Shown: positions 1 through 8,955, counted from the first letter of the stretch. The stretch: 38,338 bases of DNA from JAFKKS01 sp039808325 (GCA_039808325.1 JBDHSU010000021.1:1-38338); one strand, 5' to 3'. The notes: generated by a model from the letters alone, not told the origin. Numbers and translations are program-made.

Positions 1-905
<905 letters not shown>

Positions 906-969
906 GGCGAATAGCGAAATGGCGGGCGGTAAATAAAAGCTAGTCGCCGCCCGCTACTCACTACTCGCC
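906..969. repeat. Imperfect TAG-CGAATAG type hairpin between tuf and rpsJ
   Basis: Directly after the tuf stop, the left arm GGCGAATAGCGA pairs imperfectly with the right arm CTACTCACTACTCGCC, and an inner GCGGGCGG/CCGCCCGC stem closes it. It resembles the cleaner hairpins after rpsM (13895-13929) and rpoA (15511-15550). It could act as an attenuator between the str and S10 transcription units, but there is no long T-run after it. Confidence 0.6.
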
Positions 970-1010
970 GGTTTGGCCGCGCGGGTTGATTAAAACGAAG
1001 AGACAGCAAA

Positions 1011-1319
1011 ATGAACGGCCAGAACATCCGCATCCGGCTCAAAGCGTTCGATCATCGCATCCTCGATGCGTCGACGCGCGAGATCGTCAATACGGCGAAG
1101 CGGACCGGCGCGCAGGTGCGAGGGCCGATCCCGCTGCCGACCCGCATCGAGAAATTCACGGTCAACCGCTCGCCGCACATCGACAAGAAGTCGCGCGAGC
1201 AATTCGAGATGCGGACGCACAAGCGGCTTCTCGACATCGTCGACCCGACGCCGCAGACGGTGGACGCGCTGATGAAGCTCGACCTCGCCGCCGGCGTCGA
1301 CGTCGAGATCAAACTCTAA
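1011..1319 (+). CDS. rpsJ: 30S ribosomal protein S10
   Basis: S10 binds the head of the 30S subunit; with NusB it also forms part of antitermination complexes in bacteria (family knowledge). The 102-residue product has the family length (103 in E. coli), starts MNGQNIRIRLKAFDH and carries the conserved PLPTRIEKFTVNRSPHIDKKSREQ stretch in two recognisable halves. It is the first gene of the S10 cluster, 105 nt after tuf, with a purine-rich site (GAAGAGA) upstream of the ATG. rplC follows after 29 nt. No oddities. Confidence 0.99.
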   Translation: MNGQNIRIRLKAFDHRILDASTREIVNTAKRTGAQVRGPIPLPTRIEKFTVNRSPHIDKKSREQFEMRTHKRLLDIVDPTPQTVDALMKLDLAAGVDVEIKL

Positions 1320-1348
1320 ACCGCTGACGCGGGCGAAGGACGATAACA

Positions 1349-2098
1349 ATGCGTTCCGGAGTGATCGCACAAAAGGTGGGAATGACTCGCGTCTTCACGG
1401 ACGCGGGTGAGCATGTGCCCGTGACGGTGCTGCGCCTCGCGCAGTGCCAGGTCGTGGGCCATCGCACGCCTGAGCGAAACGGTTATGTCGCGCTCCAGCT
1501 TGGAGCAGGAACACGCAAGACGAAGAACGTCTCGAAGGCGGAGCGCGGGCATTTCGCGGTCGCCAAGGTCGAGCCGAAGCGTAAGGTCGTGGAGTTCCGC
1601 GTCGAGGCCGAGGATCTGATCCCGGTTGGCGCTGAGATCACGGCGGATCACTTCGTGGTCGGGCAGTTCGTCGACGTGACGGGCACCTCGATCGGTAAAG
1701 GTTTCGCCGGCGGCATGAAGCGCTGGAATTTCGGCGGCCTTCGCGCCTCGCACGGCGTGTCGATCTCGCACCGTTCGATCGGTTCAACCGGTGGCCGTCA
1801 GGACCCGGGCAAGACCTTCAAGAACAAGAAGATGCCGGGCCATCTCGGCTCCGAACGGGTGACGACGCTGAACCTCAAGGTCGTGCAGACCGATGTGGAG
1901 CGCGGCCTCATTCTCGTCGAAGGCGCCGTTCCCGGCTCCAAGGGCGGTTGGATCACGGTGCGCGACGCGGTGAAGAAGTCGCTCCCGAAGGACGCGCCGA
2001 AGCCCGGCAAGTTCAAGCTCGCGAACGGCGAGGGCGACAAGCCGGCGGTAAACGAGAAGACGGCGGCGCCGGAAGCGCAAGCCGGTGAGGGGGCCTGA
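1349..2098 (+). CDS. rplC: 50S ribosomal protein L3
   Basis: L3 is an early-assembly 23S rRNA-binding protein whose long loop reaches towards the peptidyl-transferase centre. The product starts MRSGVIAQKVGMTRVF and holds the conserved GGRQDPGKTFKNKKMPG region, including the Gln that PrmB methylates in other bacteria. At 249 residues it is about 40 longer than E. coli L3; the excess is a C-terminal Ala/Glu/Lys-rich tail (from about residue 220), common in alphaproteobacteria. Its stop is separated from the rplD ATG by a single base, so the two are probably translationally coupled. Confidence 0.99.
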   Translation: MRSGVIAQKVGMTRVFTDAGEHVPVTVLRLAQCQVVGHRTPERNGYVALQLGAGTRKTKNVSKAERGHFAVAKVEPKRKVVEFRVEAEDLIPVGAEITADHFVVGQFVDVTGTSIGKGFAGGMKRWNFGGLRASHGVSISHRSIGSTGGRQDPGKTFKNKKMPGHLGSERVTTLNLKVVQTDVERGLILVEGAVPGSKGGWITVRDAVKKSLPKDAPKPGKFKLANGEGDKPAVNEKTAAPEAQAGEGA

Positions 2099-2099
2099 C

Positions 2100-2720
2100 A
2101 TGGAACTCAAGGTCACGACCCTCGACGGTAAGGAATCGGGATCGGTCCAGCTCTCGGACGCGATCTTCGGTCTCAATCCGCGCAAGGACATCCTGCAGCG
2201 TTGCGTCGTCTGGCAGCTCTCGCGCCGCCAGGCCGGCACTCACAAAGTGAAGAACCGCTCGGAGATCGCGCGCACCGGCAAGAAGCTCGGCAAGCAGAAG
2301 GGCGGCGGCACGGCGCGTCACGGCTCTCAGCGCGCCAACCTGTTCCGCGGCGGCGGCCGCTCGTTCGGCCCGCTCGTGCGCAGTCATGCGATCGACCTGC
2401 CGAAGAAGGTGCGGGCGCTGGCGCTGCGGCATGCGCTGTCGTCGAAGGCCAAGGACGGCGGCATCGTCGTCATCGACCAGGCCTCGCTGAAGGACGGCAA
2501 GACGAAGGCGCTGAAGGAGCAGTTCGGCAAGCTCGGCTTCGTCAACGCGCTGATCATCGACGGCGCGAGCGTCGATGAGAACTTCGCCCGCGCCGCCCGC
2601 AACGTGCCGCAGATCGACGTGCTGCCGGTGCAGGGCATCAACGTCTACGACATCATGCGGCGTCAGAAACTCGTACTGACGAAGGCCGCGCTGGATGCGC
2701 TGGAGGCGCGCTTCAAATGA
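2100..2720 (+). CDS. rplD: 50S ribosomal protein L4
   Basis: L4 (uL4) binds domain I of 23S rRNA and lines the nascent-chain exit tunnel. The 206-residue product starts MELKVTTLDGKESG. The conserved loop KKLGKQKGGGTARHGSQR followed by FRGGGRSFGP is intact. I chose the ATG at 2100, one base after the rplC stop, over an in-frame ATG at 2085 inside rplC, because family members begin at this position. In E. coli L4 autoregulates the S10 operon; no comparable leader can be identified here. The gene overlaps rplW by 4 nt (ATGA). Confidence 0.98.
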   Translation: MELKVTTLDGKESGSVQLSDAIFGLNPRKDILQRCVVWQLSRRQAGTHKVKNRSEIARTGKKLGKQKGGGTARHGSQRANLFRGGGRSFGPLVRSHAIDLPKKVRALALRHALSSKAKDGGIVVIDQASLKDGKTKALKEQFGKLGFVNALIIDGASVDENFARAARNVPQIDVLPVQGINVYDIMRRQKLVLTKAALDALEARFK

Positions 2721-3031
2721 GCTCTAGCTCCTCGAAGTCGATCGAGCCGCGCCACTACGACGTCGTCCTCTCGCCCGTCATCACCGAGAAGGCGACGATG
2801 GCGTCCGAGCGCAACCAGGTGATCTTCCGCGTCGCGAAGAACGCGACGAAGGAACAGGTGAAAGAAGCCGTCGAAAAGCTGTTCGACGTCAAGGTGAAGA
2901 GCGTCAATACGCTGATCCGCAAGGGCAAGAAGCGCACCTTCCGCGGCGTGCGGGGTCAGCTCTCCGACGTCAAGAAAGCGATCGTGACCTTGGTCGAAGG
3001 TCATCGCATCGACGTGACGACGGGTCTCTAG
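2717..3031 (+). CDS. rplW: 50S ribosomal protein L23
   Basis: L23 sits at the tunnel exit and is the docking site for trigger factor and SRP. The 104-residue product contains VVLSPVITEKATMA near the N-terminus and the loop VNTLIRKGKKRTFRGVRGQ, both family hallmarks. An N-terminal Ser-rich stretch (MSSSSSKS) precedes the conserved core and is a few residues longer than in E. coli. The start overlaps the rplD stop as ATGA, indicating coupled translation; rplB follows after 12 nt. Confidence 0.98.
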   Translation: MSSSSSKSIEPRHYDVVLSPVITEKATMASERNQVIFRVAKNATKEQVKEAVEKLFDVKVKSVNTLIRKGKKRTFRGVRGQLSDVKKAIVTLVEGHRIDVTTGL

Positions 3032-3043
3032 AGGTAACGCGTC

Positions 3044-3880
3044 ATGGCATTGAGAAAATACAAACCGATCACGCCGGGCCAGCGTCAACTGGTGCTCGTC
3101 GACCGTTCGGCGCTCTACAAGGGCAAGCCGGTCAAGGCGCTGACCGAAGGCAAGAGCGAGAGCGGCGGCCGCAACAACAACGGGCGCATCACCGTGCGCT
3201 TCCGCGGCGGCGGCCATAAGCAGTCGTATCGCAAGGTCGATTTCAAGCGCGGCAAGGTTGACGTCAATGCGCGTGTCGAGCGGATCGAATACGATCCGAA
3301 CCGCACGAGCTTCATCGCGCTGCTGAAATACGACGACGGCGAGCTCGCCTACATCCTGGCGCCGCAGCGCCTGGCGGAAGGCGACGTGATCGTCGCCGGC
3401 GAGTCGGTCGACGTGAAGCCGGGCAACTGCATGCCGCTCGGCAACATGCCGATCGGCACGATCGTGCACAATATCGAGCTCAAGATCGGCAAGGGCGGGC
3501 AGATCGCGCGCTCCGCCGGGACCTATGCGCAGATCGTCGGCCGCGATCAGGACTATGTGATCATGCGGCTCAATTCGGGTGAGCAGCGCCTGGTGAACGG
3601 CAAGTGCCGCGCCACGGTCGGTGCCGTCTCGAACCCGGACCACATGAACACCTCGATCGGCAAGGCCGGGCGCTCGCGCTGGCTCGGCCGGCGTCCACAC
3701 AATCGCGGCGTGACCATGAACCCGATCGACCATCCGCACGGCGGCGGTGAGGGCCGCACCTCGGGCGGCCGGCATCCGGTCACGCCCTGGGGCTTCCCCA
3801 CGAAGGGCAAGAAGACCCGCAAGAACAAGTCGACGACCAAGTTCATCGTGTCGAGCCGCCACGCGCGGAAGAAGAAGTAA
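3044..3880 (+). CDS. rplB: 50S ribosomal protein L2
   Basis: L2 is required for subunit association and peptidyl-transferase centre assembly. The 278-residue product shows the N-terminal MALRKYKPITPGQRQ, an OB-like/SH3-like core, and the highly conserved C-terminal segment MNPIDHPHGGGEGRTSGGRHP containing the functionally important His of the HPHGGGEG motif. The length matches the family (273 in E. coli). It is preceded by a GAGGTAA ribosome-binding site and followed by rpsS after 14 nt. Confidence 0.99.
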   Translation: MALRKYKPITPGQRQLVLVDRSALYKGKPVKALTEGKSESGGRNNNGRITVRFRGGGHKQSYRKVDFKRGKVDVNARVERIEYDPNRTSFIALLKYDDGELAYILAPQRLAEGDVIVAGESVDVKPGNCMPLGNMPIGTIVHNIELKIGKGGQIARSAGTYAQIVGRDQDYVIMRLNSGEQRLVNGKCRATVGAVSNPDHMNTSIGKAGRSRWLGRRPHNRGVTMNPIDHPHGGGEGRTSGGRHPVTPWGFPTKGKKTRKNKSTTKFIVSSRHARKKK

Positions 3881-3894
3881 GGAAGGGCGAGCTT

Positions 3895-4173
3895 ATGGCA
3901 CGTTCCGTTTGGAAGGGTCCGTTCGTCGACGGCTTTCTGCTGAAGAAGGCGGATGCCGCGCGTTCGTCCGGCCGCCACGACGTCATCAAGGTTTGGAGCC
4001 GGCGCTCGACCATCCTGCCGCAGTTCGTCGGGCTGACGTTCGGCGTTCACAACGGTCAGAAGCACGTTCCGGTGCAGGTGACCGAGGAAATGGTCGGGCA
4101 CAAGTTCGGCGAATTCTCGCCGACGCGCACGTTCCATGGGCACTCCGCCGATCGCAAGGCGAAGCGCGCTTAA
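3895..4173 (+). CDS. rpsS: 30S ribosomal protein S19
   Basis: S19 binds the 30S head with S13 and contacts the A-site finger. The 92-residue product is exactly the family length, starting MARSVWKGPFVDGFLLKK and ending in the conserved GHKFGEFSPTRTFHGH plus a basic tail (ADRKAKRA). A GGAAGGGCGAG site precedes the ATG. It is the seventh S10-cluster gene counting rpsJ as first would place it sixth; rplV follows after 19 nt. Confidence 0.99.
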   Translation: MARSVWKGPFVDGFLLKKADAARSSGRHDVIKVWSRRSTILPQFVGLTFGVHNGQKHVPVQVTEEMVGHKFGEFSPTRTFHGHSADRKAKRA

Positions 4174-4192
4174 GGGACGCGGGAGCAAAACG

Positions 4193-4573
4193 ATGAGCAA
4201 GAAGAAGCGTGAGCGCAGTCTCGCCGAGAACGAAGCCAAGGCCGTTGCGCGCAACATCCGGGTGAGCCCGCAGAAGCTCAACCTGGTCGCGCAGATGATC
4301 CGCGGCAAGAAGGTGGATGCGGCGCTCGCCGACCTGCAGTTCTCGCGCAAGCGCATTGCGGTCGACGTGAAGAAATGCCTCGAATCCGCGATCGCGAACG
4401 CGGAAAACAATCACGACCTCGACGTCGACGATCTCGTCGTCGCCGAGGCGCATGTCGGCAAAGGCCTGGTGATGAAGCGCTTCCATGCGCGCGCCCGCGG
4501 CCGCGCCGGCGCCATTCAGAAATTCTTCTCGCACCTGACGATCGTCGTTCGTCAGGTCGAGGAAGCGGCGTAA
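4193..4573 (+). CDS. rplV: 50S ribosomal protein L22
   Basis: L22 interacts with all domains of 23S rRNA, and its beta-hairpin lines the exit tunnel (site of macrolide-resistance changes in other bacteria). The 126-residue product begins MSKKKRERSLAENEAKA; the core RVSPQKLNLVAQMIRGKKV and the C-terminal hairpin RFHARARGRAGAIQK are intact. I chose the ATG at 4193 over an in-frame ATG at 4136 within rpsS, since the GGGAGC site lies just upstream and family proteins start here. rpsC follows after 14 nt. Confidence 0.98.
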   Translation: MSKKKRERSLAENEAKAVARNIRVSPQKLNLVAQMIRGKKVDAALADLQFSRKRIAVDVKKCLESAIANAENNHDLDVDDLVVAEAHVGKGLVMKRFHARARGRAGAIQKFFSHLTIVVRQVEEAA

Positions 4574-4587
4574 GCGGAGAGAGCCCG

Positions 4588-5286
4588 ATGGGTCAGAAGG
4601 TCAATCCGGTCGGTCTGCGTCTCGGCATCAACCGGACGTGGGATTCGCGCTGGTACGCGGGCAAGGCCGAGTATGGCAAGCTGCTGCATGAGGACATGGA
4701 GATCCGTCGTGAACTCCTGAAGGCGCTCAAGCAGGCGGCGGTTTCGCGCATCATCATCGAGCGCCCGCACAAGAAGTGCCGCGTCACCATCCACTCGGCT
4801 CGCCCGGGCGTCGTGATCGGCAAGAAGGGCGCGGATATCGAGAAGCTGCGCAAGAAGGTTGCGGACCTCACGTCCTCGGACGTGGTGATCAACATCGTCG
4901 AAATCCGCAAGCCGGAGCTCGACGCGCAGCTGGTCGCGGAATCGATCGCGCAGCAGCTCGAGCGCCGCGTGGCGTTCCGCCGCGCCATGAAGCGCGCCGT
5001 GCAGTCGTCGATCCGACTCGGCGCCGAAGGCATCCGGATCAATTGCTCGGGCCGCCTCGGCGGCGCGGAAATCGCGCGGATGGAATGGTACCGTGAAGGT
5101 CGCGTGCCGCTGCATACGCTGCGGGCCGACGTCGACTTCGGCGTCGCGACGGCGTTCACGACTTACGGCACCTGCGGCGTGAAGGTCTGGATCTTCAAGG
5201 GCGAGATCCTCGAGCACGACCCGATGGCGCAAGACAAGAAGTTGGCCGAAGGCGATGCGGGCCGCCCGCGCCGCGACGCGGCTTGA
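4588..5286 (+). CDS. rpsC: 30S ribosomal protein S3
   Basis: S3 is part of the mRNA entry channel and its helicase activity. The 232-residue product starts MGQKVNPVGLRLGINRTWDS, contains a type II KH domain with the GKKG loop (in VVIGKKGADIEKLR, about residues 74-87), and the conserved SGRLGGAEIAR segment in the C-terminal domain. The start at 4588 follows a GGAGAGAG site; an in-frame upstream ATG lies inside rplV and is not used in the family. The C-terminus has a short charged extension. rplP follows after 29 nt. Confidence 0.99.
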   Translation: MGQKVNPVGLRLGINRTWDSRWYAGKAEYGKLLHEDMEIRRELLKALKQAAVSRIIIERPHKKCRVTIHSARPGVVIGKKGADIEKLRKKVADLTSSDVVINIVEIRKPELDAQLVAESIAQQLERRVAFRRAMKRAVQSSIRLGAEGIRINCSGRLGGAEIARMEWYREGRVPLHTLRADVDFGVATAFTTYGTCGVKVWIFKGEILEHDPMAQDKKLAEGDAGRPRRDAA

Positions 5287-5315
5287 TACAAAGCCAACCG
5301 AACGGGCACTAAGTC

Positions 5316-5729
5316 ATGTTGCAACCGAAACGCACCAAGTTCCGCAAGGCGCACAAGGGCCGTATCCACGGCGTCGCCAAGGGCGGGGCCGAATTGGATT
5401 TCGGCCAGTACGGTCTCAAGGCGATGGAGCCTGAGCGCGTGACCGCGCGGCAGATCGAGGCCGCACGTCGCGCTCTGACGCGCCACATGAAGCGCTCCGG
5501 TCGCGTGTGGATCCGGGTGTTCCCGGACGTTCCGGTTTCGAAGAAGCCGATCGAAGTGCGTATGGGTAAAGGCAAGGGCACGCCCGAGCTTTGGGTGTGC
5601 CGCGTCAAGCCCGGGCGCATCATGTTCGAGATCGACGGCGTGCCGGTGCAGCTCGCCAAGGAAGCCCTCGCTCTCGCCGCCGCGAAACTGCCGATCAAGA
5701 CGCGCTTCGTCGAGCGCATTGCCGAGTAA
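5316..5729 (+). CDS. rplP: 50S ribosomal protein L16
   Basis: L16 organises the A site of the 50S subunit. The 137-residue product starts MLQPKRTKFRKAHKGR and shows the RMGKGKGTPELWV stretch, which contains the Arg that is hydroxylated by the RoxA/YcfD family in other proteobacteria. Length matches E. coli (136). It is followed by rpmC after 8 nt. Nothing unusual is seen. Confidence 0.99.
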   Translation: MLQPKRTKFRKAHKGRIHGVAKGGAELDFGQYGLKAMEPERVTARQIEAARRALTRHMKRSGRVWIRVFPDVPVSKKPIEVRMGKGKGTPELWVCRVKPGRIMFEIDGVPVQLAKEALALAAAKLPIKTRFVERIAE

Positions 5730-5737
5730 CGAGGACC

Positions 5738-5944
5738 ATGATGAAGGCCGACGACGCCCGCGCGATGACCCCGGACCAGCTCAGCGATGAACTGCTGAAG
5801 CTGAAGAAGGAACAGTTCAACCTGCGCTTCCAGCGCGCCACCGGGCAGCTCGCGAATACGTCGCGTGTGCGCCAGGTACGCCGCGACATCGCGCGGATCC
5901 AGACGATTGCGCGCCAGAAGCGCGCCGCCGACACGGCGAAGTGA
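5738..5944 (+). CDS. rpmC: 50S ribosomal protein L29
   Basis: L29 lies beside L23 at the tunnel exit. The 68-residue product contains the helical core ELLKLKKEQFNLRFQRATGQL and ends in a basic helix (QTIARQKRAADTAK). Two adjacent ATGs (5738 and 5741) could serve as start; the GAGGACC site directly upstream fits either. Family length is about 63-70. rpsQ follows after 10 nt. Confidence 0.97.
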   Translation: MMKADDARAMTPDQLSDELLKLKKEQFNLRFQRATGQLANTSRVRQVRRDIARIQTIARQKRAADTAK

Positions 5945-5954
5945 GGAGTTCGAG

Positions 5955-6236
5955 ATGCCGAAGCGCATGCTGCAGGGCGTCGTCGTCAGCGACAAGCAAG
6001 ACAAGACCGTGGTCGTGCGGATCGACCGCCGGTTCACGCATCCGGTGATGAAGAAGACCGTGCGGCGTTCGAAGCACTATCACGCCCATGACGAAGCGAA
6101 TACCTATGCGATCGGCGACGTCGTGTGGATCGAAGAGCATCGCCCGATCTCGCGCTTGAAGCGCTGGTCGGTGGTGCGAGGTGAGCGAAAAGGCGAAGCA
6201 GTGGCCGCTCCGGCCGCTGACTCGAAGGCGAAGTAA
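5955..6236 (+). CDS. rpsQ: 30S ribosomal protein S17
   Basis: S17 is an OB-fold primary 16S rRNA-binding protein. The 93-residue product starts MPKRMLQGVVVSDKQDKTVVV and includes the conserved HPVMKKTVRRSKHYHAHDE segment. It is about ten residues longer than E. coli S17 owing to an Ala/Lys-rich tail (AVAAPAADSKAK). The start has a GAGGAG site six bases upstream. It is the last gene of the S10 part of the cluster; rplN follows after 38 nt with no visible terminator. Confidence 0.98.
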   Translation: MPKRMLQGVVVSDKQDKTVVVRIDRRFTHPVMKKTVRRSKHYHAHDEANTYAIGDVVWIEEHRPISRLKRWSVVRGERKGEAVAAPAADSKAK

Positions 6237-6274
6237 GCGCTGCGCGCGCTTCATAAGAGAGGAAGAGGTGCATC

Positions 6275-6643
6275 ATGATTCAGATGCAGACCAACCTCGA
6301 CGTGGCGGACAATTCCGGCGCGCGGCGAGTGATGTGCATCAAGGTGCTTGGCGGTTCCAAGCGCAAGTATGCAGGCGTTGGTGATGTCATCGTTGTTTCC
6401 GTGAAGGAGGCGATTCCGCGTGGCCGCGTCAAGAAGGGCGAGGTCATGAAGGCGGTGGTCGTGCGCACGGCGAAGGAGATTCGCCGTCAGGACGGTTCGA
6501 TCATTCGTTTCGACCGCAACGCGGCCGTGCTGATCAACGCGCAGGCCGAGCCGGTCGGCACGCGTATCTTCGGCCCGGTCCCGCGCGAGCTGCGGGCGAA
6601 GAACCACATGAAGATCATTTCGCTGGCTCCCGAGGTGCTGTGA
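6275..6643 (+). CDS. rplN: 50S ribosomal protein L14
   Basis: L14 forms part of an intersubunit bridge and is the target of the silencing factor RsfS in other bacteria. The 122-residue product starts MIQMQTNLDVADNSGARRVMC and ends MKIISLAPEVL, full family length. It is the first gene of the spc part of the cluster and has a GAGAGGAAGAGG ribosome-binding region. Its TGA overlaps the rplX ATG by one base (TGATG). Confidence 0.99.
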   Translation: MIQMQTNLDVADNSGARRVMCIKVLGGSKRKYAGVGDVIVVSVKEAIPRGRVKKGEVMKAVVVRTAKEIRRQDGSIIRFDRNAAVLINAQAEPVGTRIFGPVPRELRAKNHMKIISLAPEVL

Positions 6644-6969
6644 TGGCGGCGCGGATTAAAAAGGGCGACAAGGTCGTCGTGACGAGCGGGCGCGATCGCG
6701 GACGCACGGGCGAAGTCATCGAGATGCGTCCGGGCGACGAGCGCGTCGTGGTGCGCGGGATCAATATGGTCAAGCGCCACCAGCGCCAGAGCGCGCAGCA
6801 GGAAGGCGGGATCATCTCGAAAGAGGCGGCGATCCACATCTCCAACGTCGCGTTCGCCGATCCGAAGGACGGCAAGCCGACGCGCGTGGGCTTCAAATTC
6901 ATCGGCGAAGGCCGGGACCGCAAGAAGGTGCGCTTCGCGAAGCGCTCGGGAGTCGAGATCGATGGCTGA
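6643..6969 (+). CDS. rplX: 50S ribosomal protein L24
   Basis: L24 is an assembly-initiator protein binding the 5' end of 23S rRNA. The 108-residue product has the N-terminal KOW motif (IKKGDKVVVTSGRDRGRTGEV, in two parts) and the VKRHQRQS segment. ATG 6643, embedded in the rplN stop as TGATG, is preferred; a GTG one codon upstream (6640) is the only close alternative. Its 3' end overlaps the rplE start by 8 nt. Family length is 103-108. Confidence 0.98.
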   Translation: MAARIKKGDKVVVTSGRDRGRTGEVIEMRPGDERVVVRGINMVKRHQRQSAQQEGGIISKEAAIHISNVAFADPKDGKPTRVGFKFIGEGRDRKKVRFAKRSGVEIDG

Positions 6970-7645
6970 CGAAGGGAAAAAGGCGCCAGCGAAGAAGGCG
7001 GCCCCGAAGGGGGACGCCGCGGCGGCCGACAAGGGCGCGAAGGCGAAGAAGGGCGACAAGCCCGTGGTTACGGCGAAGGCCGGCAAGGTCGCCGAGCCGA
7101 AAACCACGCCGCGCGTGCGCAAGCAGTATGAAGAGGTCGTGCGCAAGGCGCTGGTCGAGAAGTTCGGCTACAAGAACGGCATGCAGGTGCCGGTGCTCGA
7201 CAAGGTCGTGCTCAATATCGGCGTCGGCGAGGGCGTCAGCGACCGCAAGAAGGTCGACATGGCGGCGGCCGACCTGGCGCTGATTGCCGGCCAGAAGCCA
7301 GTGATCACGAAGGCGCGCAAGTCGATCGCGAACTTCAAGCTGCGCGACGGGCAGGCGATCGGCTGCAAGGTTACATTGCGCAAGCGGCGCATGTACGAAT
7401 TCATCGATCGTCTGGTGAACATCGCGCTGCCGCGCGTTCGCGACTTCCGCGGCCTCAACCCGAAGAGCTTCGACGGCCGCGGCAACTACGCGATCGGCAT
7501 CAAGGAGCACATCATTTTCCCCGAGATCGACTACGATAAGGCGGAATCGGCTTGGGGCATGGACATCGTCATCTGCACGACGGCGCACTCGGACGATGAG
7601 GCGCGCGCGTTGCTCGCAGGTTTGAATTTCCCGTTCCGGCAGTGA
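6962..7645 (+). CDS. rplE: 50S ribosomal protein L5 with Lys/Ala-rich N-terminal extension
   Basis: L5 binds 5S rRNA in the central protuberance. The canonical core begins at about residue 48 (TPRVRKQYEEVVRKALVEKFGYKN) and runs to the C-terminus (LLAGLNFPFRQ), with conserved VLNIGVGEG and RDFRGLNPKSFDGRGNY. The product is 227 residues against about 179-186 in most bacteria; the excess is a histone-like tail of Lys, Ala, Gly and Asp. The tail has host-like GC-ending codons and starts with an ATG overlapping rplX by 8 nt, with a GGGAG site upstream. A GTG near 7064 is an internal alternative start that would remove most of the tail. Core identity is certain; the exact start is likely but not proven. 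Confidence 0.96.
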   Translation: MADEGKKAPAKKAAPKGDAAAADKGAKAKKGDKPVVTAKAGKVAEPKTTPRVRKQYEEVVRKALVEKFGYKNGMQVPVLDKVVLNIGVGEGVSDRKKVDMAAADLALIAGQKPVITKARKSIANFKLRDGQAIGCKVTLRKRRMYEFIDRLVNIALPRVRDFRGLNPKSFDGRGNYAIGIKEHIIFPEIDYDKAESAWGMDIVICTTAHSDDEARALLAGLNFPFRQ

Positions 7646-7688
7646 GGCGCACGCTGCGACCTCAAACGCGGAAGATCTGGAGAGACTG

Positions 7689-7994
7689 ATGGCAAAGAAG
7701 AGTTCGATCGAGAAGAACGAGAGGCGGCGCAAGCTGTCCAAGAAGTTCTCGGGCCGCCGCGCGCGGCTGAAGGCGATCGCACGCGATAAGAACGCGACGA
7801 TGGAAGATCGTTTCGCGGCGGCGCTGAAGCTTGCCGAGCTGCCCCGCAACGGGTCGGCGACGCGCGTGCGCAATCGCTGCGAAGTGACGGGCCGCCCGCG
7901 CGCCTTCTATCGCAAGCTGAAGATGAGCCGTATCGCCATTCGCGACCTGGGATCGAAGGGAATGATCCCCGGTCTCGTGAAGTCGAGCTGGTAA
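7689..7994 (+). CDS. rpsN: 30S ribosomal protein S14
   Basis: S14 binds the 30S head late in assembly. The 101-residue product is the long, zinc-free type: it lacks the CxxC pairs of the short type and has the single-Cys segment RNRCEVTGRPRAFYRKL. It starts MAKKSSIEKNERRRKL after a TGGAGAGAC site and ends GLVKSSW, the family's conserved end. rpsH follows after 13 nt. Confidence 0.99.
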   Translation: MAKKSSIEKNERRRKLSKKFSGRRARLKAIARDKNATMEDRFAAALKLAELPRNGSATRVRNRCEVTGRPRAFYRKLKMSRIAIRDLGSKGMIPGLVKSSW

Positions 7995-8007
7995 GGGAGG
8001 TCGCGCG

Positions 8008-8406
8008 ATGTCTATGAACGATCCTCTCGGCGATATGTTGACCCGCATCCGCAACGCGCAGATGCGTAACAAGTCGAAGGTCGCGACGCCCGGCTCGAAG
8101 CTGCGCGCCAACGTTCTCGAGGTGCTCAAGAGCGAAGGTTATATCCGTGGCTATTCGGCGACCGAGCTTGGCAATGGCCGTTCGGAGTTCGATATCGAGT
8201 TGAAGTATTTCGACGGAGAGCCGGTGATCCGCGAGATCGCGCGCGTCTCCAAGCCCGGGCGGCGGGTCTACGTGTCGGTGAACAATCTGCCGCGCATCAA
8301 CAACGGTCTCGGGATCTCGATCCTGTCGACGCCGAAGGGTGTCATGGCCGATCACGATGCGCGTGAGCAGAACGTCGGCGGCGAAGTCCTTTGCACGGTG
8401 TTCTGA
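8008..8406 (+). CDS. rpsH: 30S ribosomal protein S8
   Basis: S8 is a primary 16S rRNA-binding protein and, in E. coli, the translational repressor of the spc operon. The 132-residue product starts MSMNDPLGDMLTRIRNAQMR and ends with the conserved GVMADHDAREQNVGGEVLC region. Length matches the family. A GGGAGGTCGCG site precedes the ATG. Whether it regulates this operon by binding near rplE cannot be judged from the sequence alone. rplF follows after 15 nt. Confidence 0.99.
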   Translation: MSMNDPLGDMLTRIRNAQMRNKSKVATPGSKLRANVLEVLKSEGYIRGYSATELGNGRSEFDIELKYFDGEPVIREIARVSKPGRRVYVSVNNLPRINNGLGISILSTPKGVMADHDAREQNVGGEVLCTVF

Positions 8407-8421
8407 GGAAAGATCTGGATC

Positions 8422-8955
8422 ATGTCGCGCATTGGTAAAAGAGCCGTCGCCGTGCCGAACGGCGTACAGGCGAGCGTCGAAGGCCAGAAGCTCAAGATGA
8501 AGGGCCCGAAGGGCGCGCTTGAGCTCGTGCTGCACGGTGACGTTGGCGCCACCATCGACAAGGGCGTCGTAAGCATCACGCCGCGCTCCGAGACGAAGCG
8601 CGCGCGGGCGATGTGGGGCCTGTCGCGTTCGCTTGTGAACAACCTCGTGACCGGCGTCACGAACGGTTTCGAGCGCCGCCTCGAGATCAACGGCGTCGGC
8701 TATCGTGCGGCCGTCCAGGGCAAGAATCTTCAACTCGCCCTCGGCTTCAGCCACGATGTGGTCTATCCGATCCCGGAGGGGATCCAGATCACGGCGCCGA
8801 AGCCGACGGAAATCGTCATCACCGGCATCGACAAGCAGAAGGTCGGGCAGGTGGCGGCTGAGATCCGCGCATTCCGCGGGCCGGAGCCGTACAAGGGCAA
8901 GGGCGTCAAGTACGCGGACGAGTACATCTTCCGCAAGGAAGGCAAGAAGAAATGA
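8422..8955 (+). CDS. rplF: 50S ribosomal protein L6
   Basis: L6 lies at the base of the L7/L12 stalk near the sarcin-ricin loop. The 177-residue product equals the family length, starting MSRIGKRAVAVPNGVQASVEG, with two duplicated L6 folds and the conserved end RGPEPYKGKGVKYADEYI plus a basic tail (RKEGKKK). Its stop codon overlaps the ATG of a 55-codon reading frame (ATGA at 8952-8955). In most relatives rplR would be expected directly next. Confidence 0.99.
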   Translation: MSRIGKRAVAVPNGVQASVEGQKLKMKGPKGALELVLHGDVGATIDKGVVSITPRSETKRARAMWGLSRSLVNNLVTGVTNGFERRLEINGVGYRAAVQGKNLQLALGFSHDVVYPIPEGIQITAPKPTEIVITGIDKQKVGQVAAEIRAFRGPEPYKGKGVKYADEYIFRKEGKKK

